64,000 nucleotides of DNA from Chloroflexota bacterium. Lineage in GTDB: Bacteria; Chloroflexota; UBA6077; JACCZL01. Position 1 is the stretch's first letter, and each line of letters begins with the position of its first letter. The translations under genes and the position numbers were made by a program. The DNA is taken from assembly GCA_020845495.1 (NCBI GenBank), contig JADLFM010000166.1:124001-188000 (forward strand). The letters run 5' to 3'. The notes under the pieces are model-generated. The model was not told the origin of the DNA. It saw only the letters and a program-made list of their open reading frames with translations, and searched no databases. Shown here piece by piece: positions 41,772-51,648 of the stretch.

Positions 41772-42901
41772 GCGAACGCCAGGCGGCGCTCGTGCTGGAG
41801 GATGGAAGCGCGTTCGTCGGACGGTCGTTCGGCGCAGGTGTGGGCGCGGATGGCGAGGTGGTCTTCAACACCGGCATGACCGGTTATCAGGAGATCTGCA
41901 CCGATGCGTCGTATCGGGGGCAGATGGTGGTACTGACCCATCCCCAGGTGGGGAACTACGGTATCTCGAAGACGGCCGCCGAAGCGTCGCACCCGTTGCT
42001 CGCGGCGCTCCTGGTGCGCGAGTTGGCCGACTTCCCGAACCACTGGGAAAGCGAAGAAGACCTTGGCCACTATCTCGACCGCTGGGAGGTGCCGGGTCTC
42101 GAAGGGATCGATACCCGCGCGCTCACCCGACGGCTACGGTCGGGTGGAACCATGCGCGGGGTACTGCGGCAGGCGCCCGCGGGCGGCTTCAGCGAGGCCG
42201 GCCTGCGCCGGTTAGCCGACGAGGCCCGCGCCGTGACGCCACTGGGGGAAAAGGCTCTCGTCGCCGAAGTGTCGGGGCAAAGCCCGGCTCCGGTCGGGTC
42301 GAGCGCGCCTGGGCGGCGCATCGTCGTGGTGGACTACGGCTACAAGGCGAACATCGTGCGGTCGCTCCAAGAACGGGGTGCGCAGGTGGACCTCCTGCCG
42401 TGGGACGCCGGCGCCGACAGGATCGCGGAGGGCGATCCGGATGGCATCCTGCTGACCAACGGGCCTGGCGATCCGGGCACCATGGCCGACGCGGTCGAGA
42501 CGGCGCGGCGGCTGATCCCGACCGGTATCCCGATCATGGGTATCTGCCTCGGGCACCAGATCATCGGCCAGGCGGCCGGCGCGAAGACGGCACGGCTACC
42601 GTTCGGCCATCATGGCGGCAATCACCCGGTCAAAGACCTGGAGAGCGGCCGAGTCGCTATCACCAGCCAGAACCACGAGTTCCAGATCGAGGCCGGGCCA
42701 GCCCTTGAAGCGGGCGGATTCAGCGTGAGCCACATTAGCCTGAACGACGGCTCGGTCGAAGGGCTGCACCACCGCGACCTGCCGGTCTTCTCGGTCCAGT
42801 TCCACCCAGAGGGCTGCCCAGGGCCGCAGGACAGTCAACCCCAGTTCGACCACTTCTTCGACCTGATCGCCCGGCGCCGGGCTGAGGAGGCCCGCCCGTG
42901 A
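41768..42901 (+). CDS. carA: Carbamoyl-phosphate synthase small subunit
   Basis: A 377-residue glutaminase subunit. The N-terminal CPSase domain has LVLEDGSAFVGRSFGA and GEVVFNTGMTGYQEI. The class I amidotransferase has its nucleophile Cys in IMGICLGHQIIG and His/Glu in VQFHPEGCPGPQDS. NPGPGDP-like TNGPGDPGTMADAV is present. It delivers ammonia to CarB. It is translationally coupled to pyrC (ATGA) and carB (GTGA). A longer reading frame to 41438 lies wholly inside pyrC and is not used. Confidence 0.97.
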   Translation: MSERQAALVLEDGSAFVGRSFGAGVGADGEVVFNTGMTGYQEICTDASYRGQMVVLTHPQVGNYGISKTAAEASHPLLAALLVRELADFPNHWESEEDLGHYLDRWEVPGLEGIDTRALTRRLRSGGTMRGVLRQAPAGGFSEAGLRRLADEARAVTPLGEKALVAEVSGQSPAPVGSSAPGRRIVVVDYGYKANIVRSLQERGAQVDLLPWDAGADRIAEGDPDGILLTNGPGDPGTMADAVETARRLIPTGIPIMGICLGHQIIGQAAGAKTARLPFGHHGGNHPVKDLESGRVAITSQNHEFQIEAGPALEAGGFSVSHISLNDGSVEGLHHRDLPVFSVQFHPEGCPGPQDSQPQFDHFFDLIARRRAEEARP

Positions 42902-45900
42902 GCGAGAATTCGAGTCGGCCCCGCAAGGTGCTCGTGATCGGGTCGGGGCCGATCGTGATCGGCCAGGCGGCCGAGTTCGACTACGCTGGCACGCAGGCGT
43001 GCCGGGCGCTCCGTGAGGAGGGGGTCGAGACCGTCCTGGTCAACTCAAACCCGGCCACGATCATGACCGACAGCGGTGTCGCGGACACCACCTACATCGA
43101 GCCGCTCACTGTCGAGATGCTGGAGAACATCGTGCGGCGCGAACGGCCGGACGGCGTGCTCGCCACCCTTGGCGGGCAGACTGGCCTGAATCTGGCAGTC
43201 GACGCGGCCGAGGCCGGGGTGTTCGAGCGGTACGGCGCACACCTGATCGGCACTCGGCTCGAATCGATCAAGATGGCCGAGGACCGCGAACTGTTCAAGC
43301 AAATGCTGCTGCGGATCGGCGAGCCGATCCCGACCAGTCGCGCCGCTGAAACGGTCGACGAGGCGCTTGAATTCGCACGCGACAACGGCTACCCGGTCAT
43401 CGTGCGGCCGGCCTTCACACTCGGCGGGACCGGCGGCGGACAGGCTCGCGACGAGGATGAATTGCGCCGGGTGGCGGCCTCAGGGCTGGCGGCCAGCCCG
43501 GTCACCCAGGTACTGGTTGAGCAGTCGCTGATCGGCTGGAAAGAGCTCGAGTACGAAGTCCTCCGCGACGCGGCAGACACCTGCATCGTGGTCTGCAACA
43601 TGGAGAACATCGACCCGATGGGCGTGCACACGGGTGACTCGATCGTGGTCGCCCCCAGCCAGACGCTCTCGGATCGCGAGTATCAGATGCTGCGGACGGC
43701 GGCGATCAAGATCATTCGCGCGCTCGACATCCGGGGCGGCTGCAACGTCCAGTTCGCGCTCGATCCCCAGTCTCGCCAGTACTACGTCATCGAGGTCAAT
43801 CCACGGGTCAGCCGCTCGTCGGCGCTGGCGTCGAAGGCGACTGGCTACCCGATCGCGCGGGTGTCGGCGAAGATCGCCATCGGCAAGCGGCTGGACGAGA
43901 TCCCGAACGCGGTCACCCAGCGGACGACGGCGGCGTTCGAGCCAGCGCTTGACTACCTGGTCGTCAAAGTGCCGCGCTGGCCGTTCGACAAGTTCGGCAC
44001 CGGCGATCGAACCATCGGTACCCAGATGAAGGCGACCGGCGAGGTCATGGCCATCGACCGGTCATTTGAGGCAGCGCTCCAGAAAGCGTTCCGCTCGCTC
44101 GAGTTCCGGGGTCGGAATCTCCTGTGGGAAGACCGCGCCTGGGCCGGTCCGCATGGCCTCGACGTGCTCTGGCCGCTCATCGAGACGCCGAACGATCAGC
44201 GGCTGTGGGCGGTGCTGGCAGCGCTCCGGCGCCACGTCAGCCGCGACGAGATCGCGGCACGCTCGGGCATGGACCCGTTCTTCCTGCATAAATTCGAGCG
44301 GATCGTGGCGATGGAGCGGCGGCTGCTTGGGGAGCGGCTGACCTCCGACCTGCTCTGGGAGGCCAAGCGGCTCGGCTTCTCGGACGCACAGATCGGGACG
44401 CTGGCCGACGAGTTGCCCGAGCAGGTGCGCGAGCGTCGGCGGGAATGGGGGCTGCGGCCAGTCTACAAGATGGTCGACACCTGCGCCGCCGAGTTCGAGG
44501 CCGCCACGCCGTACTTCTACAGCAGCTACGAGCAAGAGAACGAGGCGCTGCCGCTCGACGGCAAGAAGGCCGCCATCCTCGGCTCGGGCCCGATCCGGAT
44601 CGGGCAGGGGATCGAGTTCGACTACTGCTCGGTGCGGGCGGCCGCGGCGCTGGAATCGGCCGGCTGCCAGAGCATCTTGATCAACAGCAATCCGGAGACG
44701 GTCAGCACCGACTTCGATGCATCGTCACGGCTGTACTTCGAGCCGCTCGACGCCGAGAGCGTCCGAGACGTGCTGGAGAACGAGTCGCCGACCCGCGACG
44801 CCGCCGACACACCGGTCGTGTTCCAGTTCGGCGGGCAGACGGCCGTGAACCTCGCCGATCCGCTGGCGCGGGCCGGGGTACACCTGCTCGGAGGCGGGGC
44901 GCGGAGCGTCGATCTGGCCGAGGATCGGCGGCTTTTCGAAGACCTGGTCGGGCGGCTGGCGATTCCCCAGCCGCCCGGCGCGGCGATCGTGACCGTCGAG
45001 CAGGCGCTGAAGACGGCACACGCGGTGGGCTATCCGGTTCTGGTCCGCCCATCGTTCGTGCTCGGCGGCTGGGCGATGGAGATCGTCCACAATGACGAGG
45101 ATCTGATCGGTTACGTCTCCACAGCGAGTGAGATCGCAACTGGACGGCCGATCCTGGTCGACAAATACCTGGAAGGCCGCGAGGTCGAGGTGGACGCGGT
45201 CTGTGACGGCGACGAGGTGCTGATTCCGGGCATCATGGAGCACGTCGAGCGGGCCGGCGTGCACTCGGGCGACAGCATCGCGATCTATCCGCCACTCTCG
45301 CTGACCGAGGCCCAGATGGGCGATATCGTCGAGTATACGCGGCGGCTCGGCGTCGGGCTGGGCGTGAAGGGGCTGTTCAACATCCAGTTCGTCATTCACG
45401 AGGGCCGGGTCTACGTCATTGAGGCGAACCCTCGCTCCAGCCGTACGATCCCGTTCATCTCCAAGGTAACGGGCGTCCCGATGGTGGATCTGGCGACCCG
45501 GGTACTGCTCGGGCAGTCGATAGCGGAGCAGGGGTGGCAGGCCGGTCTGCACCCTGCGAGCGGGCTGGTCGCGGTCAAGGCGCCGGTCTTCTCGATGTCC
45601 AAGCTGCCCCAGGTCGACACGTACCTCGGACCGGAGATGAAGTCGACCGGTGAGGTGATGGGCATCGACTGGGACGTAGACGGGGCGATGGCGAAAGCGC
45701 TGATCGCGGCCGGCACGATGATCCCGAAGCAGGCGCCGGTGCTGCTCTCGCTGGCCGACCGCGACAAGCCGGACGCAGTGGGGATGATTCGAGCGCTCGC
45801 CGGGGCCGGGCATCCATTGCTGGCGACGGAGGGCACGGCCCGAATGATCGAAGGGTTGGGCCTGACGGTGCGCCAGATCACCAAGCGACTGTCCGAGGGG

Positions 45901-46176
45901 CACCCCAACGTGGTTGACGCCATCGAGGGCGGCTGGGTCGGCGCGGTCGTCAACACGGTCAGCGGCCGGCGCGGCCCCCTGAAGGACGGCTTCAAGATCC
46001 GGCGGGCTGCCGTCGAGCGACGGATCCCCTGCTTCACCTCGCTCGACACGGCGCGGGTAGCGGTGGATGTCGTCACCCGGTCGAGCGGCCACCTGGAGGC
46101 CAGACCGCTCGCAGAGTACGTCGCCGGGCGGCCAACGCTCGCCGAGACGTCGGTGGTCGGGCCGGCGGTGCGCTGA
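42898..46176 (+). CDS. carB: Carbamoyl-phosphate synthase large subunit
   Basis: A 1092-residue ATP-grasp enzyme. It has two homologous halves. The first starts VLVIGSGPIVIGQAAEFDYAGTQACRAL, with RPAFTLGGTGGG. The second starts AAILGSGPIRIGQGIEFDYCSVRA, with RPSFVLGGWAMEIV. Both have NPRVSRSSALASK / NPRSSRTIPFISK ends. A C-terminal MGS-like allosteric domain follows (LLATEGTARMIEGLGLTVRQI). Full length for the family (about 1070). The GTG overlaps the carA stop, and pyrK begins on the last base of its stop codon (TGATG). Confidence 0.98.
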   Translation: MSENSSRPRKVLVIGSGPIVIGQAAEFDYAGTQACRALREEGVETVLVNSNPATIMTDSGVADTTYIEPLTVEMLENIVRRERPDGVLATLGGQTGLNLAVDAAEAGVFERYGAHLIGTRLESIKMAEDRELFKQMLLRIGEPIPTSRAAETVDEALEFARDNGYPVIVRPAFTLGGTGGGQARDEDELRRVAASGLAASPVTQVLVEQSLIGWKELEYEVLRDAADTCIVVCNMENIDPMGVHTGDSIVVAPSQTLSDREYQMLRTAAIKIIRALDIRGGCNVQFALDPQSRQYYVIEVNPRVSRSSALASKATGYPIARVSAKIAIGKRLDEIPNAVTQRTTAAFEPALDYLVVKVPRWPFDKFGTGDRTIGTQMKATGEVMAIDRSFEAALQKAFRSLEFRGRNLLWEDRAWAGPHGLDVLWPLIETPNDQRLWAVLAALRRHVSRDEIAARSGMDPFFLHKFERIVAMERRLLGERLTSDLLWEAKRLGFSDAQIGTLADELPEQVRERRREWGLRPVYKMVDTCAAEFEAATPYFYSSYEQENEALPLDGKKAAILGSGPIRIGQGIEFDYCSVRAAAALESAGCQSILINSNPETVSTDFDASSRLYFEPLDAESVRDVLENESPTRDAADTPVVFQFGGQTAVNLADPLARAGVHLLGGGARSVDLAEDRRLFEDLVGRLAIPQPPGAAIVTVEQALKTAHAVGYPVLVRPSFVLGGWAMEIVHNDEDLIGYVSTASEIATGRPILVDKYLEGREVEVDAVCDGDEVLIPGIMEHVERAGVHSGDSIAIYPPLSLTEAQMGDIVEYTRRLGVGLGVKGLFNIQFVIHEGRVYVIEANPRSSRTIPFISKVTGVPMVDLATRVLLGQSIAEQGWQAGLHPASGLVAVKAPVFSMSKLPQVDTYLGPEMKSTGEVMGIDWDVDGAMAKALIAAGTMIPKQAPVLLSLADRDKPDAVGMIRALAGAGHPLLATEGTARMIEGLGLTVRQITKRLSEGHPNVVDAIEGGWVGAVVNTVSGRRGPLKDGFKIRRAAVERRIPCFTSLDTARVAVDVVTRSSGHLEARPLAEYVAGRPTLAETSVVGPAVR

Positions 46177-46973
46177 TGGACCTGGTCCGCGCGACCGTGA
46201 TGGCGAACGACGAGATCATGCCGGGTACGCACGCGCTCGAACTGGAGAGCACCGCGCTGGCGGCCGGGGCGGCGCCCGGCCAGTTCGTCCACGTTCGCTG
46301 CACGCAGGGCTGGGATCCTCTACTACGACGGCCAATCAGCATCTTTCGCATTCGCCCGACCGGCGTTTCGTTGATGGTCCGTGCGCTCGGGCCGGGCAGC
46401 AGCATCATCGCTCAGAGCGCCGTCGGGACCGAGATCGACTGCCTGGGGCCACTCGGCCGGCCCTTCACCATCGTCCCCGGTGCGCGCCGGTTGGTCATGC
46501 TCGGCGGCGGGTATGGCGTCGCGCCGCTGGTCGGGTTGGCCGAGCAAGCGCTGAAGCAGGGCTGCGAGGTGGTGCTGCTGGTGGGGGCAGCCACCGCGCC
46601 ATTCGTGTTCCCGGCCGACCTGCTGCCGCCAGAGGTCGAGTACGCTGTGGCGACGATGGACGGCTCGCTCGGGCACCGGGGCTACGTCACCGAGCTCCTG
46701 CCGAAGTATCTGGACTGGTCCGACGCCGTGTATGCGTGCGGCCCGACGCCGATGCTCGAGGCAATTGCTCGGCAGACCCGCCCGGCTCGCTTCGGGGTGG
46801 CCGGCGCGATGCGCTCAGACAAACCGGTCCAACTGGCGCTGGAACAGCATATGGGATGCGCGATGGGCGTGTGCCTTGGCTGTGTGGTGCCGACCCGTCG
46901 AGGGTATCAGCGAGTCTGCCGCGACGGCCCGGTGTTCGGTGCCGACGACCTGATCTGGGATCGAATCTCATGA
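46176..46973 (+). CDS. pyrK: Dihydroorotate dehydrogenase electron-transfer subunit
   Basis: A 265-residue FAD and 2Fe-2S protein. It passes electrons from the PyrD flavin to NAD+. The FAD-binding RRPISIFRI (RPxS) and the NAD region MLGGGYGVAPLVGLAEQAL are present. The C-terminal cluster motif is GCAMGVCLGCVVPTRRG ... RVC, with Cys spacing C-x4-C-x2-C and one later Cys. It is coupled on both sides (TGATG with carB, ATGA with pyrD), as expected for a class 1B dihydroorotate dehydrogenase. Confidence 0.96.
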   Translation: MDLVRATVMANDEIMPGTHALELESTALAAGAAPGQFVHVRCTQGWDPLLRRPISIFRIRPTGVSLMVRALGPGSSIIAQSAVGTEIDCLGPLGRPFTIVPGARRLVMLGGGYGVAPLVGLAEQALKQGCEVVLLVGAATAPFVFPADLLPPEVEYAVATMDGSLGHRGYVTELLPKYLDWSDAVYACGPTPMLEAIARQTRPARFGVAGAMRSDKPVQLALEQHMGCAMGVCLGCVVPTRRGYQRVCRDGPVFGADDLIWDRIS

Positions 46974-47983
46974 ACCAGCCGCCACCGAGCCAGGCACCCA
47001 ACCCTCAGGCTGCTGGCGCCCCGCCACCGTCGCTCGCCGTCAACCTCGCGCCCGGTAACAAGGAGGGGTTGTGGCTGGCGAACCCGGTGCTCGTGGCGTC
47101 AGGCACGTTCGGCTACGGCACCGAGTACCAATCGCTGGTGGACATCCAGCGGATCGGGGCGATCTGCTCGAAAGGGATCACAGTCCGGCCGCGCGATGGC
47201 AATCGGATGCCTCGCATCGCCGAGACGCCGGCCGGGATGCTGAACGCTATCGGGCTTCAGAACGTCGGGCTGCGGGCGCTCGTCGAGGACAAGGCGCCGA
47301 TCTGGGAGCGTTGGCAGGTGCCCGTCATCGTCAACATCTCCGGCGAGTCGGTCGCGGAGTTCGAGGAGTTGGCGAGCACCCTCGACGGGGTGCCGGGCGT
47401 GGCCGGACTGGAAGTCAACATCTCCTGCCCGAATATCCGGGCCGGCGGCCGGCTTTTCGCCGATGACGCCGAGTCGGCGGCCACCGTGACACGCGCCTGT
47501 CGAGCCGCGACCAGCTTGCCGATGATGGTCAAGCTCTCGCCGAACGTCGGCAACCTCGTGGAGATCGGGAAGGCGGTCGAGGCGGCCGGCGCGGACTGTC
47601 TGTCGGTGGCGAACACGTTCCTCGGGATGGTCGTCGACGTGAGCACGCGCTGCCCGTACCTTGCGAACACCACGGGCGGGCTGAGCGGCCCCGCGATTCG
47701 GCCGATCGTGGTGCGGATGGTGTATCAACTTGCCAGCGCGGTATCAGTGCCAATCGTCGGGGTGGGCGGGGTGACCTCGGTCGGGGATGCACTCCAGTAT
47801 CTGATGGCTGGTGCGACCGCCGTGCAGGTCGGAACCGCGAACTTCGTGAACCCGCGTACCGCCCTCGAAATCGCCGACGGGCTGGCTACCTACCTCGCGA
47901 CGCACGGCCTCAGTGACGTCCGCGAGATCGTCGGGGTGGCCCAACTCACCCGACACCAGACGATGCCGACGACCGTTTCCTGA
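46970..47983 (+). CDS. pyrD: Dihydroorotate dehydrogenase class 1B catalytic subunit
   Basis: A 337-residue FMN barrel enzyme. NPVLVASGTFGYGTEY, CSKGITVRPRDGN, GLQNVG, the catalytic Cys in NISCPNIRAGG, VKLSPNV and the FMN phosphate site GVGGVTSVGDALQYLMAGATAVQVGTA are all typical of class 1B, which needs PyrK. A Pro-rich N-terminus of about 25 residues is unusual. It closes the pyr operon; pyrE and pyrF are absent from the window. Confidence 0.97.
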   Translation: MNQPPPSQAPNPQAAGAPPPSLAVNLAPGNKEGLWLANPVLVASGTFGYGTEYQSLVDIQRIGAICSKGITVRPRDGNRMPRIAETPAGMLNAIGLQNVGLRALVEDKAPIWERWQVPVIVNISGESVAEFEELASTLDGVPGVAGLEVNISCPNIRAGGRLFADDAESAATVTRACRAATSLPMMVKLSPNVGNLVEIGKAVEAAGADCLSVANTFLGMVVDVSTRCPYLANTTGGLSGPAIRPIVVRMVYQLASAVSVPIVGVGGVTSVGDALQYLMAGATAVQVGTANFVNPRTALEIADGLATYLATHGLSDVREIVGVAQLTRHQTMPTTVS

Positions 47984-48039
47984 GTGCGCATCCGCTGTCG
48001 AACGGGTGCCCGTACCGCTTCCGCTCCCAAATCCGGCTG

Positions 48040-48048
48040 TGGTAGAGT
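48040..48048 (+). promoter_or_regulatory. Possible extended -10 close to the TolB-like start
   Basis: TG-G-TAGAGT (48040-48048) ends 8 nt before the ATG at 48057, so a transcript from it would have almost no leader. The gene has no clear Shine-Dalgarno. Confidence 0.3.
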
Positions 48049-48056
48049 CCGACGCG

Positions 48057-49013
48057 ATGCGCATTCTGACCGCTCCGACGAAGGTTCTCGTCGGCGCTCT
48101 CCTCGTCCTGCTGGCCTCCGCGTGCGTCCCAGCGACCGGAACCGTGCCCTCCGCGCCTCGCCTGCTCCAGCGCGACGCGCCGTCCGGGAAGATCCTGTAC
48201 GTCCGTGACGGCGACATCTGGATGTGGCAGAACGGAGACGTTCGCCAGTTCTCGACCGGCGGCACCTGGCATCAACCGGCGTGGTCGCCGAACGGCCGCG
48301 AGATCGCCTACGTTTACCTCGGGCGAAACTTCTCCGACATCTTCGTCATGGGCGCGGACGGCGCGGATGCGCGCCGCCTGACGAAGGGACAGGCCACCTA
48401 CCTGCCTGACAACGACTGGGCGATGCGCCCGACCTGGTCGCCTGATGGCTCGCAGATTGCGTTTGTCAGCGACAGTAATTCGTACTTCCCGCTGGTCTGG
48501 GTGATGAACAAGGATGGCGGCAACCGTCGCCAACTGGTGACGGCCGCGACCGGCCTGGAAGCCGCGGACGCACTATCCTGGTCGCCGGACGGGAAGTCGC
48601 TGGCGGTGACGGCGATGGGGAAAGAGGCCAGCCAGATCTACCTCGTCGACGTAGCCCGAGGTACGGCCGAGAAGTTGACCAGCCACCCGAAGGGCGCCTT
48701 TGATCCGGCGTGGTCGCCGGACGGTGACAGCATCGCCTACATCGCTCGTGACGGCGCGAACGGTGACCTGCACGTCCGGAACGTGGATGGAACCCGGGAT
48801 GCATCGCTTGGCCGGCTGCCGTACGTTCGGGCTCCCGCGTGGTCGCCGGATGGCACGAGCCTGGCGGTGGTCGCTGCGCCAAGCGGCGTGTTTCAGATCT
48901 GGGTGATGTCAGTGACGAAGACCGCCGAGGGCTATCAGCTCGGGGAGCCGCGCCAGATCACCAACGATAGCTCGATCGACGCGACGGCTGGCCTCAGTTG
49001 GACGGCGTCATGA
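48057..49013 (+). CDS. TolB-like beta-propeller lipoprotein
   Basis: A 318-residue exported lipoprotein. The signal peptide MRILTAPTKVLVGALLVLLASAC ends in lipobox LASAC. The mature part has repeated WSPDGxxIAF-type WD40-like/PD40 units (HQPAWSPNGREIAYV, RPTWSPDGSQIAFVS, SWSPDGKSLAV, DPAWSPDGDSIAYI, PAWSPDGTSLAVV), enough for a five- to six-bladed propeller. Unlike TolB it lacks the separate N-terminal domain and a Pal/Tol neighbourhood. Its stop overlaps the M48 protease start as ATGA. Probably a protein-binding or envelope-monitoring role; exact function unknown. Confidence 0.85.
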   Translation: MRILTAPTKVLVGALLVLLASACVPATGTVPSAPRLLQRDAPSGKILYVRDGDIWMWQNGDVRQFSTGGTWHQPAWSPNGREIAYVYLGRNFSDIFVMGADGADARRLTKGQATYLPDNDWAMRPTWSPDGSQIAFVSDSNSYFPLVWVMNKDGGNRRQLVTAATGLEAADALSWSPDGKSLAVTAMGKEASQIYLVDVARGTAEKLTSHPKGAFDPAWSPDGDSIAYIARDGANGDLHVRNVDGTRDASLGRLPYVRAPAWSPDGTSLAVVAAPSGVFQIWVMSVTKTAEGYQLGEPRQITNDSSIDATAGLSWTAS

Positions 49014-50149
49014 GTGACGGACGGCCGGGCGGGCGACAGGCATCGGCGGACGACTGGCGAGCGCGAGCCAGGCGGCTCGGCACGACGCGCCGGCGATTGT
49101 TTCTCGGACGGGCAGCGCTTGGGGTTGCGGTGCCGGCGGCGGTCTGGGGGAGCGGCCTCGCCGATCGTGCCTGGAACGTGCTGGGTCAGCGACCGGGCTG
49201 GATCAAGACCGCTGCGTTCGTGGGCGGGTACTGTGCCGCCACGGCTCTGTCTTCGCTTCCGCTCGAGTACGTGAGCGGTTATCTCGTGCCAAAACGCTAC
49301 GGCCTCTCGACCCAAGGGGTGAGCGGCTGGGCGGTGGACTGGTTGAAGGGGCTCGGGCTCGGCGTGACCCTCGCGACGGCGGCCGGGCTGGCACTCTACG
49401 GCGCCAGTTGGGCATTCGGCGCCTCATGGTGGATCGCCTATTGGACTGGCTCGATGGCGGCGATGGCGCTCCTGACGTTCGTCGCGCCGTACGTGCTGGT
49501 GCCGATCTTCTTCAAGCCACGCCCGGTTGAGGATACCGGCATCGTGACGATGATCGAGGATCTGGTAGACAAGGCCGGCACACAGGTCGCCGGCGTCAGC
49601 CAGCTCGACTTCAGCCGGCGCACCAACGAGGCCAACGCGGCCGTGATCGGCTTTGGTCGGTCGCGGCGGGTGATCCTCGCCGACACGCTGCTCGACGAGT
49701 TCACGCCGACCGAGATCCGGACGGTGGTGGCGCACGAGCTTGGGCACCACGTTCATCGGGATGTGCCGACGCTGCTTGGCGTACAGGCCGTCGTCTCGCT
49801 CGTGGGGCTGTTCCTGGCATCGCGCTACGGAGATTCAGTGCTGCGCAAGCTCGGCGCCGGTGACCTGCGCCATGTGCCGGCCTTCCCGCTCGTCGGACTC
49901 GCAGGCGAGGTGTTCGCATTGGTGCTGATGCCGTTGGTCAACGCGCTGTCTCGTGCCATCGAGGCCCGCGCCGACCGGTACGCGCTCGACCTGACCGGTG
50001 ATCCCCGTGCGTTCGCGAGCGCGCTGCGCCGGCTCGCCAGCCAGAACCTTGCCGAAGAGCGGCCGCCGCGTTGGGCCGAGCTACTGCTTGCGAGTCACCC
50101 CCCTATAGGTACGCGCATCGCGCGGGCGGAGACGGCAGCCGGTGGCTAA
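49010..50149 (+). CDS. M48-family membrane zinc endopeptidase
   Basis: A 379-residue integral membrane protease of the Ste24/HtpX type. Several hydrophobic helices (about 38-58, 62-80, 110-130, 140-160) are followed by the zinc motif HELGHH (H242-H246). A further helical pair comes next, then the third ligand region EARADRYALDL. The N-terminal 30 residues are basic and carry a Tat-like TRRRLFLGR, though export is not obvious. Family members clip membrane or CAAX-like proteins for quality control. It overlaps the FtsB-like gene by 8 nt. Confidence 0.88.
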   Translation: MSDGRPGGRQASADDWRARARRLGTTRRRLFLGRAALGVAVPAAVWGSGLADRAWNVLGQRPGWIKTAAFVGGYCAATALSSLPLEYVSGYLVPKRYGLSTQGVSGWAVDWLKGLGLGVTLATAAGLALYGASWAFGASWWIAYWTGSMAAMALLTFVAPYVLVPIFFKPRPVEDTGIVTMIEDLVDKAGTQVAGVSQLDFSRRTNEANAAVIGFGRSRRVILADTLLDEFTPTEIRTVVAHELGHHVHRDVPTLLGVQAVVSLVGLFLASRYGDSVLRKLGAGDLRHVPAFPLVGLAGEVFALVLMPLVNALSRAIEARADRYALDLTGDPRAFASALRRLASQNLAEERPPRWAELLLASHPPIGTRIARAETAAGG

Positions 50150-50573
50150 AGTATCACGGACGTGGGCACCGGCCTGGGTCGGGCCGGGGCTGCTGATCCT
50201 GTTCACCATTCCGCTGCTGGTGTACGCAACCTACTCGATTGCGGACCGCTGGTATCAAGGCTACCTGCTGGCCCAGGAAGAGGCGGCCGTGCGTGCCGAC
50301 GTGGTACGGCTGCGTGACGAGAACCTCCAGCTTCAGCGGGCGCTCAACGAGGCCCGCGGTGACGCCGCCATCGAGAAGGTGGCGCGCGAGCAGTTGGGTT
50401 TGATCAAGCCTGGCGACCGTTCGCTCGTCATCGTCGGGCCGGCGTCGGCTGCACCAGAGACGCCCAGAACCGATCCACCTCGCTCTGAGCCGCTCAATCC
50501 ACCCCTCGAGCGCCCTTCTCCGGCGGAGAAGCCGGGCTGGCTGCGCTTCCTCGATGCCATCTTCAAACGGTGA
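50142..50573 (+). CDS. FtsB/DivIC-family septum formation initiator
   Basis: A 143-residue bitopic protein. One membrane helix (about 13-31) is followed by a coiled coil (AVRADVVRLRDENLQLQRALNEARGDAAIEKVAREQLGLIKPGDRSL; long run of heptads), the FtsB/DivIC hallmark with the EKVAREQLGLIKPGD block. A Pro-rich tail ends the protein. It joins FtsL and FtsQ/DivIB in the divisome. The GTG at 50142 overlaps the protease gene; tilS starts 20 nt before its end. Confidence 0.88.
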   Translation: MAKVSRTWAPAWVGPGLLILFTIPLLVYATYSIADRWYQGYLLAQEEAAVRADVVRLRDENLQLQRALNEARGDAAIEKVAREQLGLIKPGDRSLVIVGPASAAPETPRTDPPRSEPLNPPLERPSPAEKPGWLRFLDAIFKR

Positions 50574-51648
50574 GCTGGGCGCGTCAGTGCTGGCGCGTGT
50601 GCGGGCTTCCATCGAGTGCGAGCACCTGTTCGGGCGGCGCGCGTCGGTGCTGGTGGCTGTCTCGGGAGGCGCCGACTCGCTGTGTTTGCTCGACTGCCTG
50701 GCGCGGCTCGGGCGGTCGGTCGCGCGGAGACTCACGGTGGGGCACGTCGATCACGGATTCCGAGCCGCTTCGGCGGCCGACGCCGCGTTCGTGCAGGCAA
50801 CGACCGAGGCGCGCGGCCTCGACTGCACGATCGTGACCGTCGACGGGCCAGGGTACATGCGCACCTACCGGGTCGGGATGGAAGCAGCAGCGCGGGCGCT
50901 GCGCTACCGAGCGCTCGGCATGATGGCAGCCGAACGAGGCGCGTCGGTGGTGGCGACCGGGCACACCCGCGATGACTCAGTTGAGTCGGTGTTGCTGCAC
51001 CTGATACGTGGGAGCGGACTGGCGGGGCTGGGGGGCATCTCGCCAGTCGAATGGCTGGATCTCCGGATGTTAGGGCCGGGCGACGAGGGCGGCATGCAAC
51101 CGCTCACGATCGTTCGGCCACTGCTCAACGTAACACGCTCCGAAACGGCGGGTTACTGCCTCGCACGGGGGCTTGCCTGGCGCACGGATCCGACCAACGC
51201 CGACACGCGCTTGCTCCGTAATCGGGTGCGCCAGCATTTGCTGCCGGTCCTCCGGACCTACAATCCAGCCATCGACACGGTGCTGGGCCGAATGGCGCGG
51301 GTACTTCGCGACGACGAGCAGGTGCTGCATCACCTGGCGGCGCAGAAGCAGGCGCGACTCGTGTCTATAGACGACGGCACGGCGCGGGTGTCGCTCGCGG
51401 CCTGGCTGCGGCAGCCGATCGGGGTTCAGCGACGGCTGGCGAAACGGCTCGTCGAGCAGTTGCGGCCGGGCATCGAGATCGGGGCAGACGCCATCGAACG
51501 GATCAGGGCGGTGGCGCAGACGGGCGGGCCGGCGCGGGCCGGGCTGGCCGGCGGGCTGGAGGTTCGGCGGCACGGCGCCGAGCTACGGATTGGTCAGGAT
51601 CGGGCACACAGCGCGCGGGCTGATGGCGAGGGAGACGGCGGACGATGA
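50554..51648 (+). CDS. tilS: tRNA(Ile)-lysidine synthase
   Basis: A 364-residue N-type ATP pyrophosphatase that adds lysine to C34 of the AUA-reading tRNA-Ile. The PP-loop is VLVAVSGGADSLCLLDCL. GHVDHGFRAASAADAAFV, ATGHTRDDSVESVLLHLIRGSGLAGLGG and RPLLNVTRSETAGYCLARGLAWRTDPTNAD with RNRVRQHLLP are all family signatures. The C-terminal domain is shorter than in E. coli. Start within the FtsB-like gene; its stop overlaps hpt as ATGA. Spans the expected ftsB-tilS-hpt-ftsH order common in bacteria. Confidence 0.95.
   Translation: MPSSNGELGASVLARVRASIECEHLFGRRASVLVAVSGGADSLCLLDCLARLGRSVARRLTVGHVDHGFRAASAADAAFVQATTEARGLDCTIVTVDGPGYMRTYRVGMEAAARALRYRALGMMAAERGASVVATGHTRDDSVESVLLHLIRGSGLAGLGGISPVEWLDLRMLGPGDEGGMQPLTIVRPLLNVTRSETAGYCLARGLAWRTDPTNADTRLLRNRVRQHLLPVLRTYNPAIDTVLGRMARVLRDDEQVLHHLAAQKQARLVSIDDGTARVSLAAWLRQPIGVQRRLAKRLVEQLRPGIEIGADAIERIRAVAQTGGPARAGLAGGLEVRRHGAELRIGQDRAHSARADGEGDGGR

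Noticed and set aside
44725..46092. Long minus-strand frame opposite carB
   Set aside because: Antisense shadow; carB motifs are intact on the plus strand.
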